Source: Flavobacterium saccharophilum
GTDB taxonomy: Bacteria; Bacteroidota; Bacteroidia; Flavobacteriales; Flavobacteriaceae
Assembly: GCF_900142735.1 (NCBI RefSeq)
Contig: NZ_FRBY01000003.1
Coordinates: forward strand, 186,001 to 250,000
Direction: 5' to 3'
DNA: 64,000 bases
Translations under genes and position numbers: made by a program
Notes under the pieces: generated by a model
Seen by the model: only the letters and a program-made list of their open reading frames with translations
What the model was told of the DNA's origin: nothing
Databases searched by the model: none
Shown: positions 12,933-23,000 of the stretch, piece after piece
How positions within the stretch are numbered: the first letter of the stretch is position 1
Layout: every line of letters begins with the position of its first letter

Positions 12933-13376
12933 AGATATTTATATTTATTTGGGATGAATCATTAAAAGGTTATAGAACAGCCTTATTCGTCGTTGCCGCG
13001 TTTTTATGTACTTTATTAACTATTTATAAGAGAAAGAGGACCAATTGTATTGAGTCCTCTTTTCTTTCTTCCTTACTTGTTTCCAAATCTGCTTACTAAT
13101 TCAAAATTTTCTTATTGAAACAAATATTATAAAGAAGTGTTGATATTTAAAGAGTACTTTAAAAATGGCAGGCAATGCTAACTTCAAACATGACGCTGTT
13201 TTTAAATATAGAGTCTAAAACGAGTTCATACCCTTGCCTAAAACTGTTAAAATTTTAATATTTTATTTACAGATAGGCAATAATTTTACCACTCACTTAA
13301 AAAAAAAGCTTTTTCACAGCTTAATCAAAGTAAATCACTAATATTCTGCCTTGCAGATGTACTACAGTTTTTTTAT
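12933..13376. other. Intergenic gap with one hairpin
   Basis: Apart from the hairpin at 13033-13062 the gap is AT-rich and I see no open frame of interest, no RNA gene and no TAnnTTTG match on the minus strand. It should contain the dsbD promoter. Confidence 0.5.
13033..13062. terminator. Hairpin, probable terminator of the TlpA operon
   Basis: AAAGAGGAC / GTCCTCTTT form a perfect 9-bp stem with a 12-base loop. Pyrimidine-rich sequence follows on the plus strand, and TCTCTTATAAATA on the minus strand. Its position between the TlpA gene and dsbD suggests it ends the upstream minus-strand transcript, though about 310 bases after the stop. Confidence 0.5.
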
Positions 13377-14750
13377 TTAAATCCCTAGATCAGTAAATAG
13401 TTTAACTATTTTATCTTCTTCAGCCGGACGAGGAGCATTTGAACTGACAATTTTCCCTGAAGGATCTAGCAGGATGAATCTCGGAATTGCCATAATTGAA
13501 TAGTCCTTTAAAAATTGAGAGTCAAAGTCTTTATCCGCGATTAATTGAATACCTCCTAATTTTTTATCAATTATCATTTTTTTCCATTTGTCATGAGCAC
13601 TAGCCTTATCAGCAGAAATACTTACAAAAGTGATATTCTTACCTTCGTACTTCTCCTCCATTTTTTTTAGGAAAGGTAATTCCGCCATACATGGACCACA
13701 CCAAGTTGCCCAAACGTCGATGTATACATATTTGCCTTTCAGATCTGCCAGCGATGTTTTACCGCCGTCATTATTTTCATAACCCTCAAATTTTGGAGAA
13801 GGCTGTCCTATATCAACAATAAGGAGTTTGTTATAGCTTTGGGTAATCGTTTTTTTATTTTCTTCATTAGTAGAAGCTGCCATAAATTCTTTATAATATC
13901 CCTTCAAATCAGTTGTTGTAGTGATTCCTACGCCAGCCATCGAATAAAGAAGTTCATTTTTAATTCCCTCATTTGAAATGCTGCCTATTGATTTTATAGT
14001 GGCTACATCCTCTGCAATTGAACCTGATTTACTCATGATCTCAGCTTGCCTTGCATAGTAGGAAACAATAATTTTTCTGTAATCTTCTGAGAAATTGAAA
14101 TCTTCAAAATTCTCATATGACAATCCATCAAGATCGTTTAAAAATCCTTGACTAACTTTGAAGCCGGGTTTTGCAGCAAAATACTCATGATATTTTTCGT
14201 AATTGTCTAATCTTAAAAGATAGCTGTAATTGATATTTTTCTTCTCTTTTGTTTTATAACTTTCCGAAAGCCCTTTAACACCTCCTAGCGCTGTTTCCAA
14301 TCCGGTTTTGATCTCTTTAGATTTCGCTTTAAATTCAGCTTCTTCAAGCATGTAAAACGCTTTCTGGTCACCTACAATCTTATCTTCGGTTTGTTGTTTT
14401 ACTGCAAGGTAATTAGTAGCCTCACTACCCTTGCCTGTAAACTTTATTGTTTTATTGAAATCAGCGGCATCAGCATTGATTATTATTGCCGCCCCATTCT
14501 CAATGTATAGCTGAGCGAAATTTTTTCCGTCATATAGAAAATATATGCCCTCCCTAATTTTAAGAGTATCACTGAATTTTCCCTGGGCATTAATTTTGAG
14601 AGTATGTGAAAAGGATTGGTCTTTACTTACAATTTTCCAGTCTGCCGACTTATGGGTAATAGTACCCGATATAATAGCATAGTCTGTTTCTTTCTTTTGC
14701 CAGGAAACAAACACAAATGCCAAAGCCATTAAATAAATTATTTTTCTCAT
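13377..14750 (-). CDS. TlpA-type thioredoxin with N-terminal DUF4369-like domain, lipobox lost
   Basis: A 457-residue exported thiol-disulfide protein. The N-terminal beta-rich domain (about 20-110) is of the DUF4369 type, a helical middle follows, and the C-terminal AhpC/TlpA domain carries WATWCGPC (Cys351, Cys354). The relative at 16903-18168 has a lipoprotein signal with Cys25 in MISCQKE; the matching place here reads FVSWQKKE, with Trp17 encoded by TGG at 14700-14702, one base from a Cys codon. It is therefore probably soluble or signal-anchored rather than lipidated. DsbD would keep it reduced. It is the last gene of a run of four on the minus strand, 42 bases after the unknown secreted protein. 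Confidence 0.88.
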   Translation of the reverse strand: MRKIIYLMALAFVFVSWQKKETDYAIISGTITHKSADWKIVSKDQSFSHTLKINAQGKFSDTLKIREGIYFLYDGKNFAQLYIENGAAIIINADAADFNKTIKFTGKGSEATNYLAVKQQTEDKIVGDQKAFYMLEEAEFKAKSKEIKTGLETALGGVKGLSESYKTKEKKNINYSYLLRLDNYEKYHEYFAAKPGFKVSQGFLNDLDGLSYENFEDFNFSEDYRKIIVSYYARQAEIMSKSGSIAEDVATIKSIGSISNEGIKNELLYSMAGVGITTTTDLKGYYKEFMAASTNEENKKTITQSYNKLLIVDIGQPSPKFEGYENNDGGKTSLADLKGKYVYIDVWATWCGPCMAELPFLKKMEEKYEGKNITFVSISADKASAHDKWKKMIIDKKLGGIQLIADKDFDSQFLKDYSIMAIPRFILLDPSGKIVSSNAPRPAEEDKIVKLFTDLGI

Positions 14751-14792
14751 TTTTTGATATTTTATTTTTTATATTTTAAACTGACAATTCTG

Positions 14793-16292
14793 CTATTTTG
14801 TAGTGTCTATCATCCACTTGTACCCGCCGGCCTCAGTAAAGAATAATTTCGAAGAATTATCTCCTAGCCACTCCTCCCACTGCTGAGGACTTTTTTGCAT
14901 ACCCGTATAATGAAGTAGAACTCTATTGGCTAAATCTGCATCCTTTCCACTTTTTAAAAGAGACACGCATCGCTCTAATAATTTTATGTCCTCATTTCCG
15001 ATACCCATTTTTTTAATATCTTCATCTACTTTCAACTCATAGAAACCATCAGGTTCAGAGTACATATATTTTTTATTGTCCAGCAAATATTTTTTTAACT
15101 TACCAACGTTTTTTAGATATTCAGGTTTGTAGAAAGTCTGTGCAGTCTGCTGCATGTATTGTTCCCATGTAGGAACCGGAATTGGCTGGGATTGCATCCC
15201 TAATACTGCTTCATCCATTTCAGAAAGAGTCTCACCTTTTTCTTTTTTTGCTACTAATTTTTTTATATTAATCTCCCTTGACACATTGAGCTCGGCCATG
15301 TAGGCTTTAAATTTCTCGAATGATTCTGTATTGAGATTAGCTACCATTTCATCAATTGAATTTTTAGTAGCAATGCGGTCATTGTATTTTCTGGCAATAG
15401 GCTTCTGTCCTTTAAACTTTTTTATATAAACCACGGCATTTGCAAAAACCTGTTTAGCCTCGTCAGTCATATAATCAGGAGATCCGGAAAAACCCCATAG
15501 CAAGAAATTCCCGTGACGGCCTATCGCTACGGCACCTACATCCTTTGTATTAACACCACTTGAAATATATTCGGCATCAGGTGAATCTAAAAAACCATCA
15601 CCTCTGGCTACAAGGCCAATTCGGTATCCTTTACCATCAATATAGCCTTCTTTCTGAACCTTCCACATTGGTATTTCCTTAGGAACATCTTTACCTGTAG
15701 CATAATGATAAACCCCTTCTGGGGTTGGTTTGACCACCATAGTCAGATTTACTGGAAAAGGTCCTTTAAAAATGGGATGCTCCGTTTTTATGTGATGAGC
15801 ATCGGCATCCAGGCACAAGCAAAGCCAGTCCAATTTTAAACCGATACTATTTCCCATATTCGGCGCAGTATGCCCGATGAAAACAGTTGGAAAATCAAAG
15901 TCCTCATTTAAATATTTTGCAGGTACATATTTTGGAGAACGTACTGCTTGTTCCCATGCATTTATAGTCTGGTCAAAAATGGTAACATCATAACTTTTTG
16001 ACATCTCCATAGTATAACTTCTTGCATCGACTGCTTTTACTGTTGTAAAGTATTGCTTTAGATAAATCTCAAATGCACTGTACCTTGTTTTTACATCCTC
16101 TCTGAAACGCTCCGGGGTCATTCCTCCTGAGCCCGTTGGGGAATTAATTATATCTTCACTTACAGGAACAGCAGGATCATAACCAACATATAAAACCGAA
16201 AGGTTTTCTTTTTGAACTTGCTGGGCATAAATGCCTGCACTGCTGAAAATGAGTATTGCAACCAATACCACTAAAGTTCTTATTTCTTTCAT
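14793..16292 (-). CDS. Secreted protein of unknown function in the thioredoxin operon
   Basis: A 499-residue protein with a signal peptide (about 1-23, ending GIYAQ). I do not recognise the family with certainty. The N-terminal half looks like a Rossmann-type, ThuA/glutamine-amidotransferase-like fold: LSVLYVGYDPAVP at the start, DVTIFDQT, TVFIGHTAPNMG, and later GNFLLWGFSGSPDYMT followed by AKQVFANAVVYIKKF, a line typical of such domains. The C-terminal half (about 300-499) is helical and charged. It is flanked by TlpA and DsbD-like genes with gaps of 42 and 22 bases, so it almost surely shares their transcript and acts in the periplasm. Confidence 0.6.
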   Translation of the reverse strand: MKEIRTLVVLVAILIFSSAGIYAQQVQKENLSVLYVGYDPAVPVSEDIINSPTGSGGMTPERFREDVKTRYSAFEIYLKQYFTTVKAVDARSYTMEMSKSYDVTIFDQTINAWEQAVRSPKYVPAKYLNEDFDFPTVFIGHTAPNMGNSIGLKLDWLCLCLDADAHHIKTEHPIFKGPFPVNLTMVVKPTPEGVYHYATGKDVPKEIPMWKVQKEGYIDGKGYRIGLVARGDGFLDSPDAEYISSGVNTKDVGAVAIGRHGNFLLWGFSGSPDYMTDEAKQVFANAVVYIKKFKGQKPIARKYNDRIATKNSIDEMVANLNTESFEKFKAYMAELNVSREINIKKLVAKKEKGETLSEMDEAVLGMQSQPIPVPTWEQYMQQTAQTFYKPEYLKNVGKLKKYLLDNKKYMYSEPDGFYELKVDEDIKKMGIGNEDIKLLERCVSLLKSGKDADLANRVLLHYTGMQKSPQQWEEWLGDNSSKLFFTEAGGYKWMIDTTK

Positions 16293-16314
16293 TATTATTA
16301 TTTTTTTTTATTTT

Positions 16315-16830
16315 TTATAATTTCAATTCCTTAACTTTTGTATTGGGAGGCAAACACTGTTTTATATCACAAGTTTGATAAGCTAATCCAGCACTAATTT
16401 TAGTTCCTGCGGTAACGCCTTTTACCGAAAAATATCTTGTAAAAATAACTTCCCCTTTGTAGACAAAAATATTATCCTCATAAGGATAAGAACCAGGCTT
16501 ACTCCATTCGGTAAGCGGTATCAAAGTTTTTGGAGCATCCAAAATCATTTTATATTGGATGTAAGGTTCTGTTTTAGGTACATAAGCATAGATATGCCAG
16601 CCCTGTAGGATTTTAGCTTTCACTATAACTGCTACCTGAGTTTTATCATCATTGTACACCAGAGTAGTGTTAACTGAAACAGGATCTGAAACAGGCGGAC
16701 TTTTCACGTTAAGCGCCTTAACTGCTTTATCAACTGTTTTGCTGAATTTTTCACTGATCTGCTTCTGGCTGTATACTTGAAAACCAGCTAGTAAAAACAA
16801 AATCAATATTTGACGATTTAAAATTATCAT
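16315..16830 (-). CDS. Free-standing DsbD N-terminal (alpha) domain protein, exported
   Basis: A 171-residue exported protein matching only the N-terminal domain of DsbD. The frame is open to 16878, but the ATG at 16830 starts a good signal peptide (MIILNRQILILFLLAGFQVYSQ) and has AAGGA about 10 bases upstream, so I use it. The domain shows the line LQGWHIYAYVPKTEPYIQYK and ends with the cysteine pair in TCDIKQCLPP, aligned with CDDSRCMPP of the full DsbD at 10890-12932. It has no membrane core. It probably shuttles electrons between DsbD and the neighbouring TlpA proteins; this role is inferred. Confidence 0.78.
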   Translation of the reverse strand: MIILNRQILILFLLAGFQVYSQKQISEKFSKTVDKAVKALNVKSPPVSDPVSVNTTLVYNDDKTQVAVIVKAKILQGWHIYAYVPKTEPYIQYKMILDAPKTLIPLTEWSKPGSYPYEDNIFVYKGEVIFTRYFSVKGVTAGTKISAGLAYQTCDIKQCLPPNTKVKELKL

Positions 16831-16902
16831 AATGTAGTATCCTTTTTTTTTCTTTTTAATCTCACAGAGTTTAAACAAACGCTTTGTACAGGAAATCCTT
16901 AT

Positions 16903-18168
16903 TTACTTTTGTTTATCAAATTCGTTACCATACATCTCGATAAGCCTTTTATCCATAAATGATCCTCTCATTTTGGTCGTAACAATTTTGCCTGTAGGAT
17001 CTATTAAGAAACAGGTTGGTATAGCACGAAATTTATACGTTTTAGTCAGATTTCCAGTAAATGCCTGCAAGTCGGAAATTTGTACCCATGGCATATTCTC
17101 CTCTTTAAGTGCCTTCTGCCACATTTCTTTGTCATTATCCATAGAAACACTCACAATTTCAAAACCTTTTGGGTGATATAACTCATAAATCTCTTTTAAA
17201 TGGGGAATATCAGCTCTGCAGGGATGACACCAAGATGCCCAGAATTCCAGCAGAACATATTTTCCTTTACCCAGGTAATTAGAAAGTTTCACATCGTTTC
17301 CATTGTTGTCTTTTAAAGGCAGATCAACATATTGAGCACCAGGAGCAATATTTTTTAATTCCTCAATTTTCAGTGCTGTTTCTTTTCCTAGTGGGGTTGC
17401 CTTAAGTTCACTTGTGATATGAGAACTAATTTCATTCAATTCTGAAAGGCTAAACCTTGAAGCTTCCTGTGTTGCAATTGTTAAACCTACACTATTGGTA
17501 AGATTATTTTTTACAAAATCCAGGACATATGCATTCGTTTTGTCATTATTGGCTTCCATTCTTGTCACAATATCAACACCTTTTAAAACAGGTTGTTTAG
17601 CTGCTCCTTTCTCTGGATTTAAATATGGCAAGTACTCCTCGTTAAAAATTTTATCTCCTTGCCCTGCGAAAGGTTCAAGACCTTTTGCATAATTCATATA
17701 AATATCATTGCTTTTAGAACCGGTAACCGTTATATTACTGAAAGAAAATCTGCCGATATTAATTAGATTACTTGCCAAGGGAATACTGTCAAGGGTAGCT
17801 TTAAGCTCAATCTCTCCGTTCTCTAAAAAGACCGGTACAGACGCCTGATAATTAGGCATATTAGGGTCATCAGCCTGCTTTTTACTATTGATAACAACAA
17901 GATATAATTTAGCCTGGGGTAGTTTTCCCGTAAATTGGAATTTGCCATCCTTGACCTCAGTGCTGTCTGTTATATCACCTGTGGAAAATACAGACATAAT
18001 TAGATTTTCAGTTACAGGCTTTAGAAAAACTTTGGTCCCATTAGCAGCGCCCGGTACAATACCTGTGAAGGTGTACGATGTCTGCTCTTTTTGACAACTG
18101 ATCATTAGAACAGCCAAAAGGGCCGCAAATAAACTTGATTTTATATTAATTTTTACTCTTTTACTCAT
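16903..18168 (-). CDS. TlpA-type thioredoxin lipoprotein with DUF4369-like domain
   Basis: A 421-residue lipoprotein: the signal ends LAVLMISCQKE with the lipidation cysteine at 25. A DUF4369-like beta domain follows (about 30-150), then a helical middle, and a C-terminal TlpA/AhpC domain with FWASWCHPC (Cys314, Cys317) and the cis-proline line RAIPTCFLIDP. It reduces disulfides in the periplasm or at the outer membrane. It is the first gene of the run TlpA, DsbD-N, unknown, TlpA, and lies downstream of the SusC/SusD pair, separated from it by a terminator at 18500-18530. Confidence 0.9.
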   Translation of the reverse strand: MSKRVKINIKSSLFAALLAVLMISCQKEQTSYTFTGIVPGAANGTKVFLKPVTENLIMSVFSTGDITDSTEVKDGKFQFTGKLPQAKLYLVVINSKKQADDPNMPNYQASVPVFLENGEIELKATLDSIPLASNLINIGRFSFSNITVTGSKSNDIYMNYAKGLEPFAGQGDKIFNEEYLPYLNPEKGAAKQPVLKGVDIVTRMEANNDKTNAYVLDFVKNNLTNSVGLTIATQEASRFSLSELNEISSHITSELKATPLGKETALKIEELKNIAPGAQYVDLPLKDNNGNDVKLSNYLGKGKYVLLEFWASWCHPCRADIPHLKEIYELYHPKGFEIVSVSMDNDKEMWQKALKEENMPWVQISDLQAFTGNLTKTYKFRAIPTCFLIDPTGKIVTTKMRGSFMDKRLIEMYGNEFDKQK

Positions 18169-18499
18169 GGTCGGTCTTTTTATTTTTATTTTTAGTTTAT
18201 TTCATTTAAATCGGTACCGCATACTCTTTAAAACAAAACCCTGTGCTTGCTTAAACCTGCTCTTTATCTTAACTAGGCAAAAATTGGGATTCAGAATGCC
18301 AGATACTATACGAGAAATCACGCAATAATTGACATTTCTTAGGACTATCATATCAGTATTTGGCCATCATTCTACAACAATCTATCCCTTTGTCTACAAA
18401 ATATTTGAAAAAATAGACATCTCAGAGCACTATAAATAACAGTGCAGCATCACAGCATTATACAATATTGTATATGCTAAGTAGATAATAAATGATGAG
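18169..18499. other. Intergenic gap upstream of the TlpA operon
   Basis: AT-rich, no gene seen. It should hold the promoter of the TlpA operon, since a terminator lies at its right end; no TAnnTTTG match is evident on the minus strand. Confidence 0.4.
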
Positions 18500-18530
18500 A
18501 AAAAAAGGGCCTTCAGCGTCCCGAAGGCCC
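18500..18530 (-). terminator. Terminator after susD
   Basis: GGGCCTTC / GAAGGCCC form a strong 8-bp stem with an 8-base loop and a run of seven T on the minus strand, 15 bases after the SusD stop. It should end the SusC-SusD transcript. Confidence 0.85.
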
Positions 18531-18544
18531 AGTTATGTTAACTT

Positions 18545-20050
18545 TTAATAAGTTGGATTTTGCTTGATTATTCCTTTACCTGTTTTAATTGAAATAGCAG
18601 GAATCGGAAGAATAAACTTATCAGAATTCGTAGCTGTAGGTTTTACATCAGAAGCCTTGAACCCGGTACCAAATCCATCAGCATAATCATAACGAACCAA
18701 GTCAAACCACTCTTCTCCAAATTCAGTACCTAGTTCCATCATTTTTTCAATTCGCACAGCTTCTAAGAATTGCGCATAGGAAATAGATGATGGATAAGTT
18801 ACGAATCCATTGCCACCTGTGGTAGTTGCGCCTGACCTTATTCTAATCGCATTTAAAGCTGTTAATGCATCTGCAGGAACACTATTTGTGCTTCTTGCCG
18901 CTGCCTCTGCGTAGATCAAATACATTTCGGCCATACGAAGGTAATAAAGAGTATCAAAAATTGCATCAGGTCCTGTGAACTGGGCAAACTTCATATTTCC
19001 GTTTATACCAGCGCCTTGGAATATATAAGTACCAGTCTCCATAAAAGGAATTCTGTTTTGATCATATTTAATAACCTGTCCACCTACAGTCATCGAACCA
19101 TTTTTAGCCAGATTGTAGTACCAGTCCGAAACTCCCGCAAAAACGGACCAGAAAGCCCCATTACCCAAAGTTTCATTATCATCAGCATAGATAGAAAAAA
19201 GGGACTCGGAATTTTTAATGGTATTGCCTGATCTATGATTAAAAAGTTCTGTGAAGGTAGGAGTTAAGGCGAAATTTGCGCCGGAATTCTGCATTACATC
19301 TTTTGCCAAAGCTGCCGCTTCTGCATATTTCCCCATATAAAGAAGTACTTTTGCTTTTAAACCTTTAGCAAATGTTTTATTAACATAATACTTTGTTCGT
19401 AAGGCCGGGGCAGATGCAATACCATCATCCAAATCCTTTATGATAGCATCGTACGTTTCACCAACTGATATCCTAGGGTGTACTGTTGCATCCCTTGCAG
19501 GCTCTAATCTCACATTGACTCCATACTCAGAATTAATATCATAAAACTGCCCATACAGACGAAGCAGGTAAAAATGCCCCACTGCTCTTAGTATTTTTGC
19601 CTCTCCAACAATCTCAGCTTGACGGTTATCGTTTACAAAATTATTAGCAGTTAATTTCTCGACCCCGCTTATTACCCAGTTGGCCCTGTTAATCATAGTA
19701 TACTGTCCTGCATAAATGCCGGCTACTATATCACCGTCAGTAATCGGATTATTAGCCATAAGAGAATAGTCTTCGGCATATAAAAATGCCGGATAACCGC
19801 CCGCATTTATACCGCTTAGAGTACTTCCAATCATAGAATTTTGCGGATTTGCTCCGCCTTTCTGCTGCAGAATTGCATAAACACCGGTCAGTGCAAGTTC
19901 AGCTGAGGACTCATCCGATATTGCAGTTTCTGCAGGCAGCGAATAAAGTGGTTCATATTCGTCCAAATCTTTGGTAAGATCGCATGACATAAAAAACACG
20001 GAAAAAAAACTGACAGCAATATATAGGTTGTATTTTGATTTCATTTTCAT
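18545..20050 (-). CDS. SusD/RagB-family nutrient-binding outer-membrane lipoprotein
   Basis: A 501-residue surface lipoprotein, lipidation cysteine in FFMSCDLTKD near residue 23. It has the SusD features: an N-terminal SusD-like region with TINRANWVI, TPR-like helices (EIVGEAKILRAVGHFYLLRL), and a C-terminal RagB segment (LYYLRMAEMYLIYAEAA, ALNAIRIRSGA, EKMMELGTEFGEEWFDLVRY). It caps the TonB-dependent SusC channel and binds its substrate. It follows susC by 11 bases, so the two are co-transcribed. No carbohydrate enzymes lie nearby; the neighbours are redox proteins and a peptidase, pointing to a peptide or sulfur-containing substrate, which is inference. Confidence 0.95.
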   Translation of the reverse strand: MKMKSKYNLYIAVSFFSVFFMSCDLTKDLDEYEPLYSLPAETAISDESSAELALTGVYAILQQKGGANPQNSMIGSTLSGINAGGYPAFLYAEDYSLMANNPITDGDIVAGIYAGQYTMINRANWVISGVEKLTANNFVNDNRQAEIVGEAKILRAVGHFYLLRLYGQFYDINSEYGVNVRLEPARDATVHPRISVGETYDAIIKDLDDGIASAPALRTKYYVNKTFAKGLKAKVLLYMGKYAEAAALAKDVMQNSGANFALTPTFTELFNHRSGNTIKNSESLFSIYADDNETLGNGAFWSVFAGVSDWYYNLAKNGSMTVGGQVIKYDQNRIPFMETGTYIFQGAGINGNMKFAQFTGPDAIFDTLYYLRMAEMYLIYAEAAARSTNSVPADALTALNAIRIRSGATTTGGNGFVTYPSSISYAQFLEAVRIEKMMELGTEFGEEWFDLVRYDYADGFGTGFKASDVKPTATNSDKFILPIPAISIKTGKGIIKQNPTY

Positions 20051-20061
20051 CTTTTTTTAAA

Positions 20062-23000
20062 TTAGAAAGTCACGTTTAATCCAACTGTTATTGTTTTAGC
20101 CAGTGGATAATTAAATGATTCATCTCGGTTCAAATCAGTAGTTGACCCACCGCGAGGCTGAAAAACTGACTCCGGATCTCCTCCGATATAATTGCTAATT
20201 ACAAATAAATTATTACCCAGTAATGACAGTCTTATGTTGCTTATACCAGTTTCTTTAAGCCATTGAGATGGAAAATTATACCCTATCGATGCAGAGCGCA
20301 GACGGATATAAGAAGCGTCCCCTATATGTCTTGAATTACCATACAATTCATTTGCTGCACCTACCCTTGCATATTTGGCATCGGGATTTTCTGGTGTCCA
20401 AGTATCATATATTAACGTAGTAGTATTTATACCAGGAGAAACAGCATTTGTGAAATTACCAACTGTTACCAGTTTCTCAGCTCCTTGCTGGTATTGAAAA
20501 TTAAATCCAAAATCAAAATTTTTATAACTTATGGTATTGTTCCATCCTCCGAAATAGGTAGGATTAGGACTTCCTAAAGGAATTATGTCATTAGTATCTA
20601 TTTTTCCATCCCCATTTACATCCTTGTAAATAAAGTCGCCAGGCTGGTTCAAACTTTGGTAATACGTTCCTGTTGGCGAAGCAGTATTTAAAGCATCGAT
20701 CTCTGCCTGATTCTGCGCAATTCCAAGTACGTCGTACCCCATGATAACTCCAATAGGCTGACCTTCAGTAATTGCTGATATATTTCCAAAAGCGAAAACA
20801 GAGCCACCATTTAATCGGTCAACATTATTTTTAATAAAAGAAATATTAAATGACGAATTCCATCTAAAATCTTTACCTCTGATAATATCACCACCTACTG
20901 TGACTTCCCATCCTTTGTTACTTACATCTGCAACATTTGAATTGTATGAAGAAGTTCCTGTTTCAGCTGGTACAGGCGTATAAAGAATAATTCCACTTGT
21001 CTTTTTACTAAAATAACCAACTTCTGCTGTCAATCTATTGTTAAAGAATCCTAATTCTGCTGCTATATCAAGCTGAGTTGTTTCCTCCCATCTAATATCA
21101 AGATTAGGTAGTGAATTAATTGCAATACCATTAATATCAGCATAAACTGATTCTCCTCCTGGAAGTGATGACAGATAAGCCAAATAAGAAAATGATCCCA
21201 AGTTATCTGATCCTGTCTTTCCAAGCGACGCTCTTAATTTTAACTGGCTCATAACATCATTTTTGAAAAACTCTTCATTGTGAACATTCCAAGCCAGAGC
21301 ACCCGATGGGAAAAATCCATATTGGTTATTTGTTCCAAATTTTGTTGATCCATCACGTCTTGCCGTAAAAGTAGCCAAATAACGATCTTTGTATGAGTAA
21401 TTTACCCTTCCAAATAATGAATTTAATCCGTTTTCAATAGCCTCACTAAAAAAGGTTGTAGCACGGTTAGCCGAACCTATATTTGTTAAAATAAAATCAT
21501 CCGGGAAGCCTGCATAATTTTGTTGTGCAAGTTCAATGCGGGACTGATCCCATGAAACACCCGCAACAGCATCAATTCTATGTCCGCTCTCAAAAGTTTT
21601 AATATAGCTTAAAGTATTACTAAAAGAAGTACTATAACCTCTATTATGTTGTACGCTCAGTACAGCATCAGCAGTACCGCTAATTGGGTTAACCACTGCA
21701 CCTCTTGAAAATGAGGGATCAAACTGGGAAGTTTCATCACTATTTGAGGCAGCACTTAATAATGATTTAAATTTTAGGCCCTCAATTATCTCAATTTCCG
21801 CGTATAAAGTTCCAAATACATTCTGGCTTAGTGTTTTATTACTAGCAAGTCCCTCACCTCCTACCGGATTTCGCGTAGTCGGATTAACTCCATATAGAGC
21901 AGGTACAGTTGTATATTCGCCATTTTCGTCAAAGACAGGAAGATCAGGTCTGAAATCCCCTTGTAGAAGTCCCTGTATATCTGAACTTTTATTAATTGAA
22001 TTATTATAATTAATAGAAGTTCCTATTTTAAGATGATCAGTTACATTTGCATCTACATTTGCTGAAAAAGTATATCTTTTAAGTTTGCTTCCAATCAGCA
22101 TACCTTCCTGATCAGTAACGTTTCCTGAAGTCATGTAAGTGACCTTATCACTACCTCCCGAAAGGCTGAAGCGGTAATCGTTCCAAAGTGCATTTTGGTT
22201 GCTTATTTCTTTCTGCCAGTCAGTATTGGCATTTCCATAATAAGTTCCGGCCACAATACTTTGATCATCAGGGGAACCGGTACCGGCATCAATTCTTTTT
22301 TGAGCCAGATCGATATTGAATGCTCTGAATTGGTCAGCACTTAAAAAATCTATTCTTCTAGTTGGATTTTGAAAGGTTGAATTAGCCGTAAAGGTGAACT
22401 GTGGTTTCTGTCCCTTCTTTCCATGTTTAGTTGTAATTATGACAACTCCTTTAGAAGCTCTTGATCCATAAATAGCAGCTGCGGAAGCATCTTTTAGAAT
22501 ATCAACACGTTCAACATCATTAGGATTAATAGCCATTAGTGGATTTTCACGTTGTCCTGTACTTCCTAAACCTCCATATTCAAAACTTGGATTAAGCTGT
22601 ATAGGCACGCCGTCCACAACATATAAAGGTTGGTTATCTCCTCTAAGATCGGTAAGACCTCTAATATTTATAGAACCTGAAGAGCCTGGGCGTCCGTTAA
22701 GTGCACTCACATAAACTCCACTTACCCTTCCTCCAAGCGCCTGATCAATACTTTGAGTTTTGATCTGAGCAATTTCCTCAGCTTTAACAGAACCTACCGA
22801 GCCTGTTAAGTCTTTCTTTTTAGTTGTTCCGTATCCTACAACAAGAACCTGTTCTAATTCGCTTGCCTTTTCACGAAGTTTAATATTAAAAACCTTTTGG
22901 GCACCGGTTATACGCTCCGTATATACCTCAAAACCCATGCCTGCTGCATAAATAAAGTTTCCTGTTTCTGCCTTTAAAGAGAATGAACCGTCAAAATCAG

